Below are positions 35,301-50,200 of a stretch of DNA of 64,000 bases, in pieces (positions within the stretch are counted from its first letter, which is position 1; every line of letters starts with the position of its first letter). The notes under the pieces are model-generated. The model saw only the letters and a list, made by a program, of their open reading frames with translations. It did no database searches and was not told the DNA's origin. The stretch is taken from contig NC_092579.1 of NCBI RefSeq assembly GCF_037975245.1, forward strand, positions 31,262,666 to 31,326,665. The letters are read 5' to 3'. The stretch is from Apostichopus japonicus. Taxonomy: Eukaryota > Echinodermata > Holothuroidea > Aspidochirotida > Stichopodidae. The position numbers and the translations under genes were made by a program.

Positions 35301-38268
35301 TCGTTTCTAATACTTAAAGTTCCGAGAAACCGTATGAGATCGCGGCAAAAGCAAACTGCCCCCACCTGGTCTCGAGCCCGCGATCCAAAATACGTCACGC
35401 TCTCGAGGCACAGAGCAACCAACCGCGCCACGACAGCAGTTGATATAAATCTATGTTCGTTTCTAATACTTAAAGTTCCGAGAAACCGTATAAGATCGCG
35501 GCAAAAGCGAACTGCCCCCACCTGGTCTCGAGCCCGCAATCCAGAATACGTCACGCTCTCGAGGTACAGAGCAACCAACCGCGCCACGACAGCAGTTGAT
35601 ATAAATCTATGTTCGTTTCTAATACTTAAAGTTCCCAGAGACCGTATAAGATCGCGTTAAAAGCAAACTGCCCCCACCTGGTCTCGAGCCCGCGATCCAA
35701 AAATCGTCACGCTCTCGAGGTACAGAGCAACCAACCGCGCCACGACAGCAGTTGATAGAAATCTATGTTCGTTTCTAATACTTAAAGTTCCAGAGATCGT
35801 ATTAGGTCGCATCAAAAGCAAACTGCGCTGGCCTCGTCTCGATCCCGCGATCCAAAATACGTCACGCTCTCGAGGTACAGAGCACAACCAACCGCGCCAC
35901 GACAGCAGTTGATATAAATCTATGTTCGTTTCTAATACTTAAAGTTCCAGAGATCGTATTAGGTCGCGGCAAAAGCAAACTGCGCTGGCCTGGTCTCGAT
36001 CCCGCGATCCAAAATACGTCACGCTCTCGAGGTAGAGAGCACAACCAACCGCGCCACGACAGCAGTTGATATAAATCTACGTTCGTTTCTAATACTTAAA
36101 GTTCCAGAGACCGTATAAGATCGCGGCAAAAGCAAACTGCGCTGGCCTGGTCTCGAGCCCGCGATCCAAAATACGTCACGCTCTCGAGGTACAGAGCACA
36201 ACAAACCGCGCCACGACAGCAGTTGATATAAATCTACGTTCGTTTCTAATACTTATAGTTCCAGAGACCGTATAAGATCGCGGCAAAAGCAAACTGCGCT
36301 GGCCTGGTCTCGAGCCCGCGATCCAAAATACGTCACGCTCTCGAGGTACAGAGCAACCAACCGCGCCACGACAGCAGTTGATATAAATCTATGTTCGTTT
36401 CTAACACTTAAAGTTCCCAGAGACCGTATAAGATCGCGGCAAAAGCAAACTGCCCCCATCTGGTCTCGAGCCCGCGATCAAAAATACGTCACGCTCTGGA
36501 GGTACAGAGCAACCAACCGCGCCACGACAGCAGTTGATATAAATCTATGTTCGTTTCTAATACTTAAAGTTCCAGAGACCGTATGAGATCGCGGCAAAAG
36601 CAAACTGCCCCCACCTGGTCTCGAGCCCGCGATCCAAAATACGTCACGCTCTCGAGGTACAGAGCAACCAACCGCGCCACGACAGCAGTTGATATAAATC
36701 TATATTCGTTTCTAATACTTAAAGTTCCAGAGACCGTATGAGATCGCGGAAAAAGCTAACTGCCCCACCTGGTCTCGAGCCCGCGATCCAAAATACGTCA
36801 CGCTCTCGAGGTACAGAGCAACCAACCGCGCCACGACAGCAGTTGATATAAATCTATGTTCGTTTCTAATACTTAAAGTTCCAGAGACCGTATGAGATCG
36901 CGGAAAAAGCTAACTGCCCCACCTGGTCTCGAGCCCGCAATCCAAAATACGTCACGCTCTCGAGGTACAGAGCAACCAACCGCGCCACGACAGCAGTTGA
37001 TATAAATCTATGTTCGTTTCTAATACTTAAACTTCCAGAGACCGTATGAGATCGCGGCAAAAACAAACTGCCCCCACCTGGTCTCGAGCCCGCGATCCAA
37101 AATACGTCACGCTCTCGAGGTACAGAGCAACCAACCGCGCCACGACAGCAGTTGATATAAATCTATGTTCGTTTCTAATACTTAAAGTTCCCAGAGACCG
37201 TATAAGATCGCGGCAAAAGCAAACTGCCCCCACCTGGTCTCGAGCCCGCGATCCAAAATACGACACGCTCTCGAGGTACAGAGCAACCAACCGCGCCACG
37301 ACAGCAGTTGATATAAATCTATGTTCGTTTCTAATACTTAAAGTTCCCAGAGACCGTATAAGATCGCGGCAAAAGCAAACTGCCCCCACCTGGTCTCGAG
37401 CCCGCGATCCAAAATACGTCACGCTCTCGAGGTACAGAGCAACCAACCGCGCCACGACAGCAGTTGATATAAATCTATATTCGTTTCTAATACTTAAAGT
37501 TCCAGAGACCGTATGAGATCGCGGAAAAAGCAAACTGCCCCACCTGGTCTCGAGCCCGCGATCCAAAATACGTCACGCTCTCGAGGTACAGAGCAACCAA
37601 CCGCGTCACGACAGCAGTTGATATAAATCTATGTTCGTTTCTAATACTTAAACTTCCAGAGACCGTATGAGATCGCGGCAAAAGCAAACTGCCCCCACCT
37701 GGTCTCGAGCCCGCGATCCAAAATACGTCACGCTCTCGAGGTACAGAGCAACCAACCGCGCCACGACAGCAGTTGATATAAATCTATGTTCGTTTCTAAT
37801 ACTTAAAGTTCCCAGAGACCGTATAAGATCGCGGCAAAAGCAAACTGCCCCCACCTGGTCTCGAGCCCGCGATCCAAAATACGTCACGCTCTCAGGATAC
37901 ACAGCAACCGACCGCGCCACGACAGCAGTTGATATAAATCTATGTTCGTTTCTAATACTTAAAGTTCCAGAGACCGTATAAGATCGCGGCAAAAGCAAAC
38001 TGCCCCCACCTGGTCTCGAGCCCGCGATCCAAAATACGTCACGCTCTGGAGGTACAGAGCAACCAACCGCGCCACGACAGCAGTTGATATAAATCTATGT
38101 TCGTTTCTAATACTTAAAGTTCCAGAGACCGTATGAGATCGCGGCAAAAGCAAACTGCCCCCACCTGGTCTCGAGCCCGCGATCCAAAATACGTCACGCT
38201 CTCGAGGTACAGAGCAACCAACCGCGCCACGACAGCAGTTGATATAAATCTATGTTCGTTTCTAATAC

Positions 38269-41200
38269 TTAAAGTTCCAGAGACCGTATGGGATCGCGGC
38301 AAAAGCAAACTGCCCCCACCTGGTCTCGAGCCCGCGATCCAAAATACGTCACGCTCTCGAGGTACAGAGCAACCAACCGCGAAACGACAGCAGTTGATAT
38401 AAATCTATGTTCGTTTCTAATACTTAAAGTTCCCAGAGAGCGTACAAGATCGCGGCAAAAGCAAACTGCCCCCACCTGGTCTCGAGCCCGCGATCCAAAA
38501 TACGTCACGCTCTCGAGGTACAGAGCAACCAACCGCGCCACGACAACAGTTGATATAAATCTATGTTCGTTTCTAATACTTAAAGTTCCCAGAGACCGTA
38601 TGAGATCGCGGCAAAAGCAAACTGCCCCCACCTGGTCTCGAGCCCGCGATCCAAAATACGTCACGCTCTCGAGGCACAGAGCAACCAACCGCGCCACGAC
38701 AGCAGTTGATATAAATCTATGTTCGTTTCTAATACTTAAAGTTCCGAGAAACCGTATAAGATCGCGGCAAAAGCAAACTGCCCCCACCTGGTCTCGAGCC
38801 CGCAATCCAAAATGCGTCACGCTCTCGAGGTACAGAGCAACCAACCGCGCAACGACAGCAGTTGATATAAATCTATGTTCGTTTCTAATACTTAAAGTTC
38901 CAGAGACCGTATGGGATCGCGGCAAAAGCAAAGTGCCCCCACCTGGTCTCGACCCCGCGATCCAAAATACGTCACGCTCTCGAGGTACAGAGCAACCAAC
39001 CGCGTCACGACAGCAGTTGATATAAATCTATGTTCGTTTCTAATACTTAAAGTTCCCAGAGACCGTATGAGATAGCGGCAAAAGCAAACTGCCCCCACCT
39101 GGTCTCGAGCCCGCGATCCAAAATACGTCACGCTCTCGAGGTACAGAGCAACCAACCGCGCCACGACAGCAGTTGATATAAATCTATGTTCGTTTCTAAT
39201 ACTTAAAGTTCCAGAGACCGTATGGGATCGCGGAAAAAGCTAACCGCCCCCACCTGGTCTCGAGCCCGTAATCCAAAATACGTCACGCTCTCGAGGTACA
39301 GAGCAACCAACCGCGCCACGACAGCAGTTGATATAAATCTATGTTCGTTTCTAATACTTAAAGTTCCAGAGACCGTACCAGATCGCGGCAAAAGCAAACT
39401 GCCCCCACCTGGTCTCGAGCCCGCGATCCAAAATACGTCACGCTCTCGAGGTACAGAGCAACCAACCGCGCCACGACAGCAGTTGATATAAATCTATGTT
39501 CGTTTCTAATACTTAAAGTTCCCAGAGACCGTATAAGATCGCGGCAAAAGCAAACTGCCCCCACCTGGTCTCGAGCCCGCGATCCAAAATACGTCACGCT
39601 CTCGAGGTACAGAGCAACCAACCGCGCCACGACAGCAGTTGATATAAATCTATGTTCGTTTCTAATACTTAAAGTTCCAGGAGACCGTATAAGATCGCGG
39701 CAAAAGCAAACTGCCCCCACCTGGTCTCGAGCCCGCGATCCAAAATACGTCACGCTCTCGAGGTACAGAGCAACCAACCGCGCCACGCCAGCAGTTGATA
39801 TAAATCTATGTTCGTTTCTAATACTTAAAGTTCCCAGAGACCGTATGAGATCGCGGCAAAAGCAAACTGCCCCCACCTGGTCTCGAGCCCGCGATCCAAA
39901 ATACGTCACGCTCTCGAGGTACAGAGCAACCAACCGCGCCACGACAGCAGTTGATATAAATCTATGTTCGTTTCTAATACTTAAAGTTCCCAGAGACCGT
40001 ATAAGATCGCGGCAAAAGCAAACTGCCCCCACCTGGTCTCGAGCCCGCGATCCAAAATACGTCACGCTCTCGAGGTACAGAGCAACCAACCGCGCCACGA
40101 CAGCAGTTGATATAAATCTATGTTCGTTTCTAATACTTACAGTTCCCAGAGACCGTATAAGATCGCGGCAAAAGCAAACTGCCCCCACCTGGTCTCGAGC
40201 CCGCGATCCAAAATACGTCACGCTCTTGAGGTACAGAGGAACCAACCGCGCCACGACAGCAGTTGATATAAATCTATGTTCGTTTCTAATACTTAAAGTT
40301 CCAGAGACCGTATAAGATCGCGGCAAAAGCAAACTGCCCCCACCTGGTCTCGAGCCCGCGATCCAAAATACGTCACGCTCTCGAGGTACAGAGCAACCAA
40401 CCGCGCCACGACAGCAGTTGATATAAATCTATGTTCGTTTCTAATACTTAAAGTTCCAGGAGACCGTATAAGATCGCGGCAAAAGCAAACTGCCCCCACC
40501 TGGTCTCGAGCCCGCGATCCAAAATACGTCACGCTCTCGAGGTACAGAGCAACCAACCGCGCCACGACAGCAGTTGATATAAATCTATGTTCGTTTCTAA
40601 TACTTAAAGTTCCCAGAGACCGTATAAGATCGCGGCAAAAGCAAACTGCCCCCACCTGGTCTCGAGCCCGCGATCCAAAATACGTCACGCTCTCGAGGTA
40701 CAGAGCAACCAACTGCGCCACGACAGCAGTTGATATAAATCTATGTTCGTTTCTAATACTTAAAGTTCCCAGAGACCGTATGAGATCGCGGCAAAAGCAA
40801 ACTGCCCCCACCTGGTCTCGAGCCCGCGATCCAAAATACGTCACGCTCTCGAGGTACAGAGCAACCAACCGCGCCACGACAGCAGTTGATATAAATCTAT
40901 GTTCGTTTCTAATACTTAAAGCTCCCAGAGACCGTATAAGATCGCGGCAAAAGCAAACTGCCCCCACCTGGTCTCGAGCCCGCGATCCAAAATACGTCAC
41001 TCTCTCGAGGTACAGAGCAACCAACCGCGCCACGACAGCAGTTGATATAAATCTTTGTTCGTTTCTAATACTTAAAGTTCCCAGAGACCGTATAAGATCG
41101 CGGCAAAAGCAAACTGCCCCCACCTGGTCTCGAGCCCGCGATCCAAAATACGTCACGCTCTCGAGGTACAGAGCAACCAACCGCGCCACGACAGCAGTTG

Positions 41201-44200
41201 ATATAAATCTATGTTCGTTTCTAATACTTAAAGTTCCCAGAGACCGTATAAGATCGCGGCAAAAGCAAACTGCCCCCACCTGGTCTCGAGCCCGCGATCC
41301 AAAATACGTCACGCTCTGGAGGTACAGAGCAACCAACCGCGCCACGACAGCAGTTGATATAAATCTATGTTCGTTTCTAATACTTACAGTTCCCAGAGAC
41401 CGTATAAGATCGCGGCAAAAGCAAACTGCCCCCACCTGGTCTCGAGCTCGCGATCCAAAATACGTCACGCTCTCGAGGTACAGAGCAACCAACCGCGCCA
41501 CGACAGCAGTTGATATAAATCTATGTTCGTTTCTAATACTTAAAGTTCCCAGAGACCGTATGAGATCGCGGCAAAAGCAAACTGCCCCCACCTGGTCTCG
41601 AGCCCGCGATCCAAAATACGTCACGCTCTCGAGGTACAGAGCAACCAACCGCGCCACGACAGCAGTTGATATAAATCTATGTTCGTTTCTAATACTTAAA
41701 GTTCCCAGAGACCGTATAAGATCGCGGCAAAAGCAAACTGCCCCCACCTGGTCTCGAGCCCGCGATCCAAAATACGTCACGCTCTCGAGGTACAGAGCAA
41801 CCAACCGGGCCACGACAGCAGTTGATATAAATCTATGTTCGTTTCTAATACTTAAAGTTCCAGAGACCGTATAAGATCGCGGCAAAAGCAAACTGCCCCC
41901 ACCTGGTCTCGATCCCGCGATCCAAAATACGTCACGCTCTCGAGGTACAGAGCAACCAACCGCGCCACGACAGCAGTTGATATAAATCTATGTTCGTTTC
42001 TAATACTTAAAGTTCCAGAGACCGTATGGGATCGCGGAAAAAGCAAACTGCCCCCACCTGGTCTCGAGCCCGCAATCCAAAATACGTCACGCTCTCGAGG
42101 TACAGAGCAACCAACCGCGCCACGACAGCAGTTGATATAAATCTATGTTCGTTTCTAATACTTAAAGTTCCCAGAGAGCGTACAAGATCGCGGCAAAAGC
42201 AAACTGCCCCCACCTGGTCTCGAGCCCGCGATCCAAAATACGTCACGCTCTCGAGGTACAGAGCAACCAACCGCGCCACGACAACAGTTGATATAAATCT
42301 ATGTTCGTTTCTAATACTTAAAGTTCCCAGAGACCGTATGAGATCGCGGCAAAAGCAAACTGCCCCCACCTGGTCTCGAGCCCGCGATCCAAAATACGTC
42401 ACGCTCTCGAGGCACAGAGCAACCAACCGCGCCACGACAGCAGTTGATATAAATCTATGTTCGTTTCTAATACTTAAAGTTCCCAGAGACCGTATGAGAT
42501 CGCGGCAAAAGCAAACTGCCCCCACCTGGTCTCGAGCCCGCAATCCAAAATACGTCACGCTCTCGAGGCACAGAGCAACCAACCGCGCCACGACAGCAGT
42601 TGATATAAATCTATGTTCGTTTCTAATACTTAAAGTTCCGAGAAACCGTATAAGATCGCGGCAAAAGCAAACTGCCCCCACCTGGTCTCGAGCCCGCAAT
42701 CCAAAATGCGTCACGCTCTCGAGGTACAGAGCAACCAACCGCGCCACGACAGCAGTTGATATAAATCTATGTTCGTTTCTAATACTTAAAGTTCCAGAGA
42801 CCGTATGGGATCGCGGCAAAAGCAAAGTGCCCCCACCTGGTCTCGACCCGGCGATCCAAAATACGTCACGCTCTCGAGGTACAGAGCAACCAACCGCGCC
42901 ACGACAGCAGTTGATATAAATCTATGTTCGTTTCTAATACTTAAAGTTCCCAGAGACCGTATGAGATCGCGGCAAAAGCAAACTGCCCCCACCTGGTCTC
43001 GAGCCCGCGATCCAAAATACGTCACGCTCTCGAGGTACAGAGCAACCAACCGCGCCACGACAGCAGTTGATATAAATCTATGTTCGTTTCTAATACTTAA
43101 AGTTCCAGAGACCGTATGGGATCGCGGAAAAAGCTAACCGCCCCCACCTGGTCTCGAGCCCGCAATCCAAAATACGTCACGCTCTCGAGGTACAGAGCAA
43201 CCAACCGCGCCACGACAGCAGTTGATATAAATCTATGTTCGTTTCTAATACTTAAAGTTCCAGAGACCGTACCAGATCGCGGCAAAAGCAAACTGCCCCC
43301 ACCTGGTCTCGAGCCCGCGATCCAAAATACGTCACGCTCTCGAGGTACAGAGCAACCAACCGCGCCACGACAGCAGTTGATATAAATCTATGTTCGTTTC
43401 TAATACTTAAAGTTCCAGGAGACCGTATAAGATCGCGGCAAAAGCAAACTGCCCCCACCTGGTCTCGAGCCCGCGATCCAAAATACGTCACGCTCTCGAG
43501 GTACAGAGCAACCAACCGCGCCACGCCAGCAGTTGATATAAATCTATGTTCGTTTCTAATACTTAAAGTTCCCAGAGACCGTATGAGATCGCGGCAAAAG
43601 CAAACTGCCCCCACCTGGTCTCGAGCCCGCGATCCAAAATACGTCACGCTCTCGAGGTACAGAGCAACCAACCGCGCCACGACAGCAGTTGATATAAATC
43701 TATGTTCGTTTCTAATACTTACAGTTCCAAGAGACCGTATGAGATCGCGGCAAAAGCAAACTGCCCCCACCTGGTCTCGAGCCCGCGATCCAAAATACGT
43801 CACGCTCTTGAGGTACAGAGGAACCAACCGCGCCACGACAGCAGTTGATATAAATCTATGTTCGTTTCTAATACTTAAAGTTCCAGAGACCGTATAAGAT
43901 CGCGGCAAAAGCAAACTGCCCCCACCTGGTCTCGAGCCCGCGATCCAAAATACGTCACGCTCTCGAGGTACAGAGCAACCAACCGCGCCACGACAGCAGT
44001 TGATATAAATCTATGTTCGTTTCTAATACTTAAAGTTCCAGGAGACCGTATAAGATCGCGGCAAAAGCAAACTGCCCCCACCTGGTCTCGAGCCCGCGAT
44101 CCAAAATACGTCACGCTCTCGAGGTACAGAGCAACCAACCGCGCCACGACAGCAGTTGATATAAATCTATGTTCGTTTCTAATACTTAAAGTTCCCAGAG

Positions 44201-47200
44201 ACCGTATAAGATCGCGGCAAAAGCAAACTGCCCCCACCTGGTCTCGAGCCCGCGATCCAAAATACGTCACGCTCTGGAGGTACAGAGCAACCAACCGCGC
44301 CACGACAGCAGTTGATATAAATCTATGTTCGTTTCTAATACTTACAGTTCCCAGAGACCGTATAAGATCGCGGCAAAAGCAAACTGCCCCCACCTGGTCT
44401 CGAGCTCGCGATCCAAAATACGTCACGCTCTCGAGGTACAGAGCAACCAACCGCGCCACGACAGCAGTTGATATAAATCTATGTTCGTTTCTAATACTTA
44501 CAGTTCCCAGAGACCGTATAAGATCGCGGCAAAAGCAAACTGCCCCCACCTGGTCTCGAGCCCGCGATCCAAAATACGTCACGCTCTCGAGGTACAGAGC
44601 AACCAACCGCGCCACGACAGCAGTTGATATAAATCTATGTTCGTTTCTAATACTTAAAGTTCCCAGAGACCGTATAAGATCGCGGCAAAAGCAAACTGCC
44701 CCCACCTGGTCTCGAGCCCGCGATCCAAAATGCGTCACGCTCTCGAGGTACAGAGCAACCAACCGCGCCACGACAGCAGTTGATATAAATCTATGTTCGT
44801 TTCTAATACTTAAAGTTCCCAGAGACCGTATGAGATCGCGGCAAAAGCAAACTGCCCCCACCTGGTCTCGAGCCCGCGATCCAAAATACGTCACGCTCTG
44901 GAGGTACAGAGCAACCAACCGCGCCACGACAGCAGTTGATATAAATCTATGTTCGTTTCTAATACTTAAAGTTCCCAGAGACCGTATAAGATCGCGGCAA
45001 AAGCAAACTGCCCCCACCTGGTCTCGAGCCCGCGATCCAAAATACGTCACGCTCTGGAGGTACAGAGCAACCAACCGCGCCACGACAGCAGTTGATATAA
45101 ATCTATGTTCGTTTCTAATACTTACAGTTCCCAGAGACCGTATAAGATCGCGGCAAAAGCAAACTGCCCCCACCTGGTCTCGAGCTCGCGATCCAAAATA
45201 CGTCACGCTCTCGAGGTACAGAGCAACCAACCGCGCCACGACAGCAGTTGATATAAATCTATGTTCGTTTCTAATACTTACAGTTCCCAGAGACAGTATA
45301 AGATCGCGCCAAAAGCAAACTGCCCCCACCTGGTCTCGAGCCCGCGATCCAAAATACGTCACGCTCTCGAGGTACAGAGCAACCAACCGCGCCACGACAG
45401 CAGTTGATATAAATCTATGTTCGTTTCTAATACTTAAAGTTCCGAGAAACCGTATAAGATCGCGGCAAAAGCAAACCGCCCCCACCTGGTCTCGAGCTCG
45501 CGATCCAAAATACGTCACGCTCTCGAGGTACAGAGCAACCAACCGCGCCACGACAGCAGTTGATATAAATCTATGTTCGTTTCTAATACTTAAAGTTCCC
45601 AGAGACCATATGAGATCGCGGCAAAAGCAAACTGCCCCCACCTGGTCTCGAGCCCGCGATCCAAAATACGTCACGCTCTCGAGGTACAGAGCAACCAACC
45701 GCGCCACGACAGCAGTTGATATAAATCTATGTTCGTTTCTAATACTTAAAGTTCCGAGAAACCGTATAAGATCGCGGCAAAAGCAAACCGCCCCCACCTG
45801 GTCTCGAGCCCGCGATCCAGAATACGTCACGCTCTCGAGGTACAGAGCAACCAACCGCGCCACGACAGCAGTTGATATAAATCTATGTTCGTTTCTAATA
45901 CTTAAAGTTCCAGAGACCGTATAAGATCGCGGCAAAAGCAAACTGCCCCCACCTGGTCTCGAGCCCGCGATCCAAAATACGTCACGCTCTCGAGGTACAG
46001 AGCAACCAACCGCGCCACGACAGCAGTTGATATAAATCTATGTTCGTTTCTAATACTTAAAGTTCCAGAGACCGTATAAGATCGCGGCAAAAGCAAACTG
46101 CCCCCACCTGGTCTCGAGCCCGCGATCCAAAATACGTCACGCTCTCGAGGTACAGAGCAACCAACCGCGCCACGACAGCAGTTGATATAAATCTATGTTC
46201 GTTTCTAATACTTAAAGTTCCCAGAGACCGTATGAGATCGCGGCAAAAGCAAACTGCCCCCACCTGGTCTCGAGCCCGCGATCCAAAATACGTCACGCTC
46301 TCGAGGTACAGAGCAACCAACCGCGCCACGACAGCAGTTGATATAAATCTATGTTCGTTTCTAATACTTAAAGTTCCAGGAGACCGTATAAGATCGCGGC
46401 AAAAGCAAACTGCCCCCACCTGGTCTCGAGCCCGCGATCCAAAATACGTCACGCTCTTGAGGTACAGAGCAACCAACCGCGCCACGACAGCAGTTGATAT
46501 AAATCTATGTTCGTTTCTAATACTTAAAGTTCCAGAGACCGTATAAGATCGCGGCAAAAGCAAACTGCCCCCACATGGTCTCGAGCCCGCGATCCAAAAT
46601 ACGTCACGCTCTGGAGGTACAGAGCAACCAACCGCGCCACGACAGCAGTTGATATAAATCTATGTTCGTTTCTAATACTTAAAGTTCCAGAGACCGTATG
46701 AGATCGCGGCAAAAGCAAACTGCCCCCACCTGGTCTCGAGCCCGCGATCCAAAATACGTCACGCTCTCGAGGTACAGAGCAACCAACCGCGCCACGACAG
46801 CAGTTGATATAAATCTATGTTCGTTTCTAATACTTAAAGTTCCAGAGACCGTATGGGATCGCGGAAAAAGCAAACTGCCCCCACCTGGTCTCGAGCCCGC
46901 AATCCAAAATACGTCACGCTCTCGAGGTACAGAGCAACCAACCGCGCCACGACAGCAGTTGATATAAATCTATGTTCGTTTCTAATACTTAAAGTTCCCA
47001 GAGAGCGTACAAGATCGCGGCAAAAGCAAACTGCCCCCACCTGGTCTTGAGCCCGCGATCCAAAATACGTCACGCTCTCGAGGTACAGAGCAACCAACCG
47101 CGCCACGACAACAGTTGATATAAATCTATGTTCGTTTCTAATACTTAAAGTTCCCAGAGACCGTATGAGATCGCGGCAAAAGCAAACTGCCCCCACCTGG

Positions 47201-50200
47201 TCTCGAGCCCGCGATCCAAAATACGTCACGCTCTCGAGGCACAGAGCAACCAACCGCGCCACGACAGCAGTTGATATAAATCTATGTTCGTTTCTAATAC
47301 TTAAAGTTCCGAGAAACCGTATAAGATCGCGGCAAAAGCAAACTGCCCCCACCTGGTCTCGAGCCCGCAATCCAAAATGCGTCACGCTCTCGAGGTACAG
47401 AGCAACCAACCGCGCAACGACAGCAGTTGATATAAATCTATGTTCGTTTCTAATACTTAAAGTTCCAGAGACCGTATGGGATCGCGGCAAAAGCAAAGTG
47501 CCCCCACCTGGTCTCGACCCCGCGATCCAAAATACGTCACGCTCTCGAGGTACAGAGCAACCAACCGCGCCACGACAGCAGTTGATATAAATCTATGTTC
47601 GTTTCTAATACTTAAAGTTCCCAGAGACCGTATGAGATCGCGGCAAAAGCAAACTGCCCCCACCTGGTCTCGAGCCCGCGATCCAAAATACGTCACGCTC
47701 TCGAGGTACAGAGCAACCAACCGCGCCACGACAGCAGTTGATATAAATCTATGTTCGTTTCTAATACTTAAAGTTCCAGAGACCGTATGGGATCGCGGAA
47801 AAAGCTAACCGCCCCCACCTGGTCTCGAGCCCGCAATCCAAAATACGTCACGCTCTCGAGGTACAGAGCAACCAACCGCGCCACGACAGCAGTTGATATA
47901 AATCTATGTTCGTTTCTAATACTTAAAGTTCCAGAGACCGTACCAGATCGCGGCAAAAGCTAACTGCCCCCACCTGGTCTCGAGCCCGCGATCCAAAATA
48001 CGTCACGCTCTCGAGGTACAGAGCAACCAACCGCGCCACGACAGCAGTTGATATAAATCTATGTTCGTTTCTAATACTTAAAGTTCCAGAGACCGTATAA
48101 GATCGCGGCAAAAGCAAACTGCCCCCACCTGGTCTCGAGCCCGCGATCCAAAATACGTCACGCTCTCGAGGTACAGAGCAACCAACCGCGCCACGACAGC
48201 AGTTGACATAAATCTATGTTCGTTTCTAATACTTAAAGTTCCAGGAGACCGTATAAGATCGCGGCAAAAGCAAACTGCCCCCACCTGGTCTCGAGCCCGC
48301 GATCCAAAATACGTCACGCTCTCGAGGTACAGAGCAACCAACCGCGCCACGCCAGCAGTTGATATAAATCTATGTTCGTTTCTAATACTTAAAGTTCCCA
48401 GAGACCGTATGAGATCGCGGCAAAAGCAAACTGCCCCCACCTGGTCTCGAGCCCGCGATCCAAAATACGTCACGCTCTCGAGGTACAGAGCAACCAACCG
48501 CGCCACGACAGCAGTTGATATAAATCTATGTTCGTTTCTAATACTTAAAGTTCCCAGAGACCGTATAAGATCGCGGCAAAAGCAAACTGCCCCCACCTGG
48601 TCTCGAGCCCGCGATCCAAAATACGTCACGCTCTCGAGGCACAGAGCAACCAACCGCGCCACGACAGCAGTTGATATAAATCTATGTTCGTTTCTAATAC
48701 TTACAGTTCCCAGAGACCGTATAAGATCGCGGCAAAAGCAAACTGCCCCCACCTGGTCTCGAGCCCGCGATCCAAAATACGTCACGCTCTTGAGGTACAG
48801 AGGAACCAACCGCGCCACGACAGCAGTTGATATAAATCTATGTTCGTTTCTAATACTTAAAGTTCCAGAGACCGTATAAGATCGCGGCAAAAGCAAACTG
48901 CCCCCACCTGGTCTCGAGCCCGCGATCCAAAATACGTCACGCTCTCGAGGTACAGAGCAACCAACCGCGCCACGACAGCAGTTGATATAAATCTATGTTC
49001 GTTTCTAATACTTAAAGTTCCAGGAGACCGTATAAGATCGCGGCAAAAGCAAACTGCCCCCACCTGGTCTCGAGCCCGCGATCCAAAATACGTCACGCTC
49101 TCGAGGTACAGAGCAACCAACCGCGCCACGACAGCAGTTGATATAAATCTATGTTCGTTTCTAATACTTAAAGTTCCCAGAGACCGTATAAGATCGCGGC
49201 AAAAGCAAACTGCCCCCACCTGGTCTCGAGCCCGCGATCCAAAATACGTCACGCTCTGGAGGTACAGAGCAACCAACCGCGCCACGACAGCAGTTGATAT
49301 AAATCTATGTTCGTTTCTAATACTTACAGTTCCCAGAGACCGTATAAGATCGCGGCAAAAGCAAACTGCCCCCACCTGGTCTCGAGCTCGCGATCCAAAA
49401 TACGTCACGCTCTCGATTTACAGAGCAACCAACCGCGCCACGACAGCAGTTGATATAAATCTATGTTCGTTTCTAATACTTACAGTTCCCAGAGACCGTA
49501 TAAGATCGCGGCAAAAGCAAACTGCCCCCACCTGGTCTCGAGCCCGCGATCCAAAATACGTCACGCTCTCGAGGTACAAAGCAACCAACCGCGCCACGAC
49601 AGCAGTTGATATAAATCTATGTTCGTTTCTAATACTTAAAGTTCCCAGAGACCGTATGAGATCGCGGCAAAAGCAAACTGCCCCCACCTGGTCTCGAGCC
49701 CGCGATCCAAAATACGTCACGCTCTCGAGGTACAGAGCAACCAACCGCGCCACGACAGCAGTTGATATAAATCTATGTTCGTTTCTAATACTTAAAGTTC
49801 CGAGAAACCGTATAAGATCGCGGCAAAAGCAAACCGCCCCCACCTGGTCTCGAGCCCGCGATCCAGAATACGTCACGCTCTCGAGGTACAGAGCAACCAA
49901 CCGCGCCACGACAGCAGTTGATATAAATCTATGTTCGTTTCTAATACTTAAAGTTCCAGAGACCGTATAAGATCGCGGCAAAAGCAAACTGCCCCCACCT
50001 GGTCTCGATCCCGCGATCCAAAATACGTCACGCTCTCGAGGTACAGAGCAACCAACCGCGCCACGACAGCAGTTGATATAAATCTATGTTCGTTTCTAAT
50101 ACTTAAAGTTCCAGAGACCGTATAAGATCGCGGCAAAAGCAAACTGCCCCCACCTGGTCTCGAGCCCGCGATCCAAAATACGTCACGCTCTCGAGGTACA

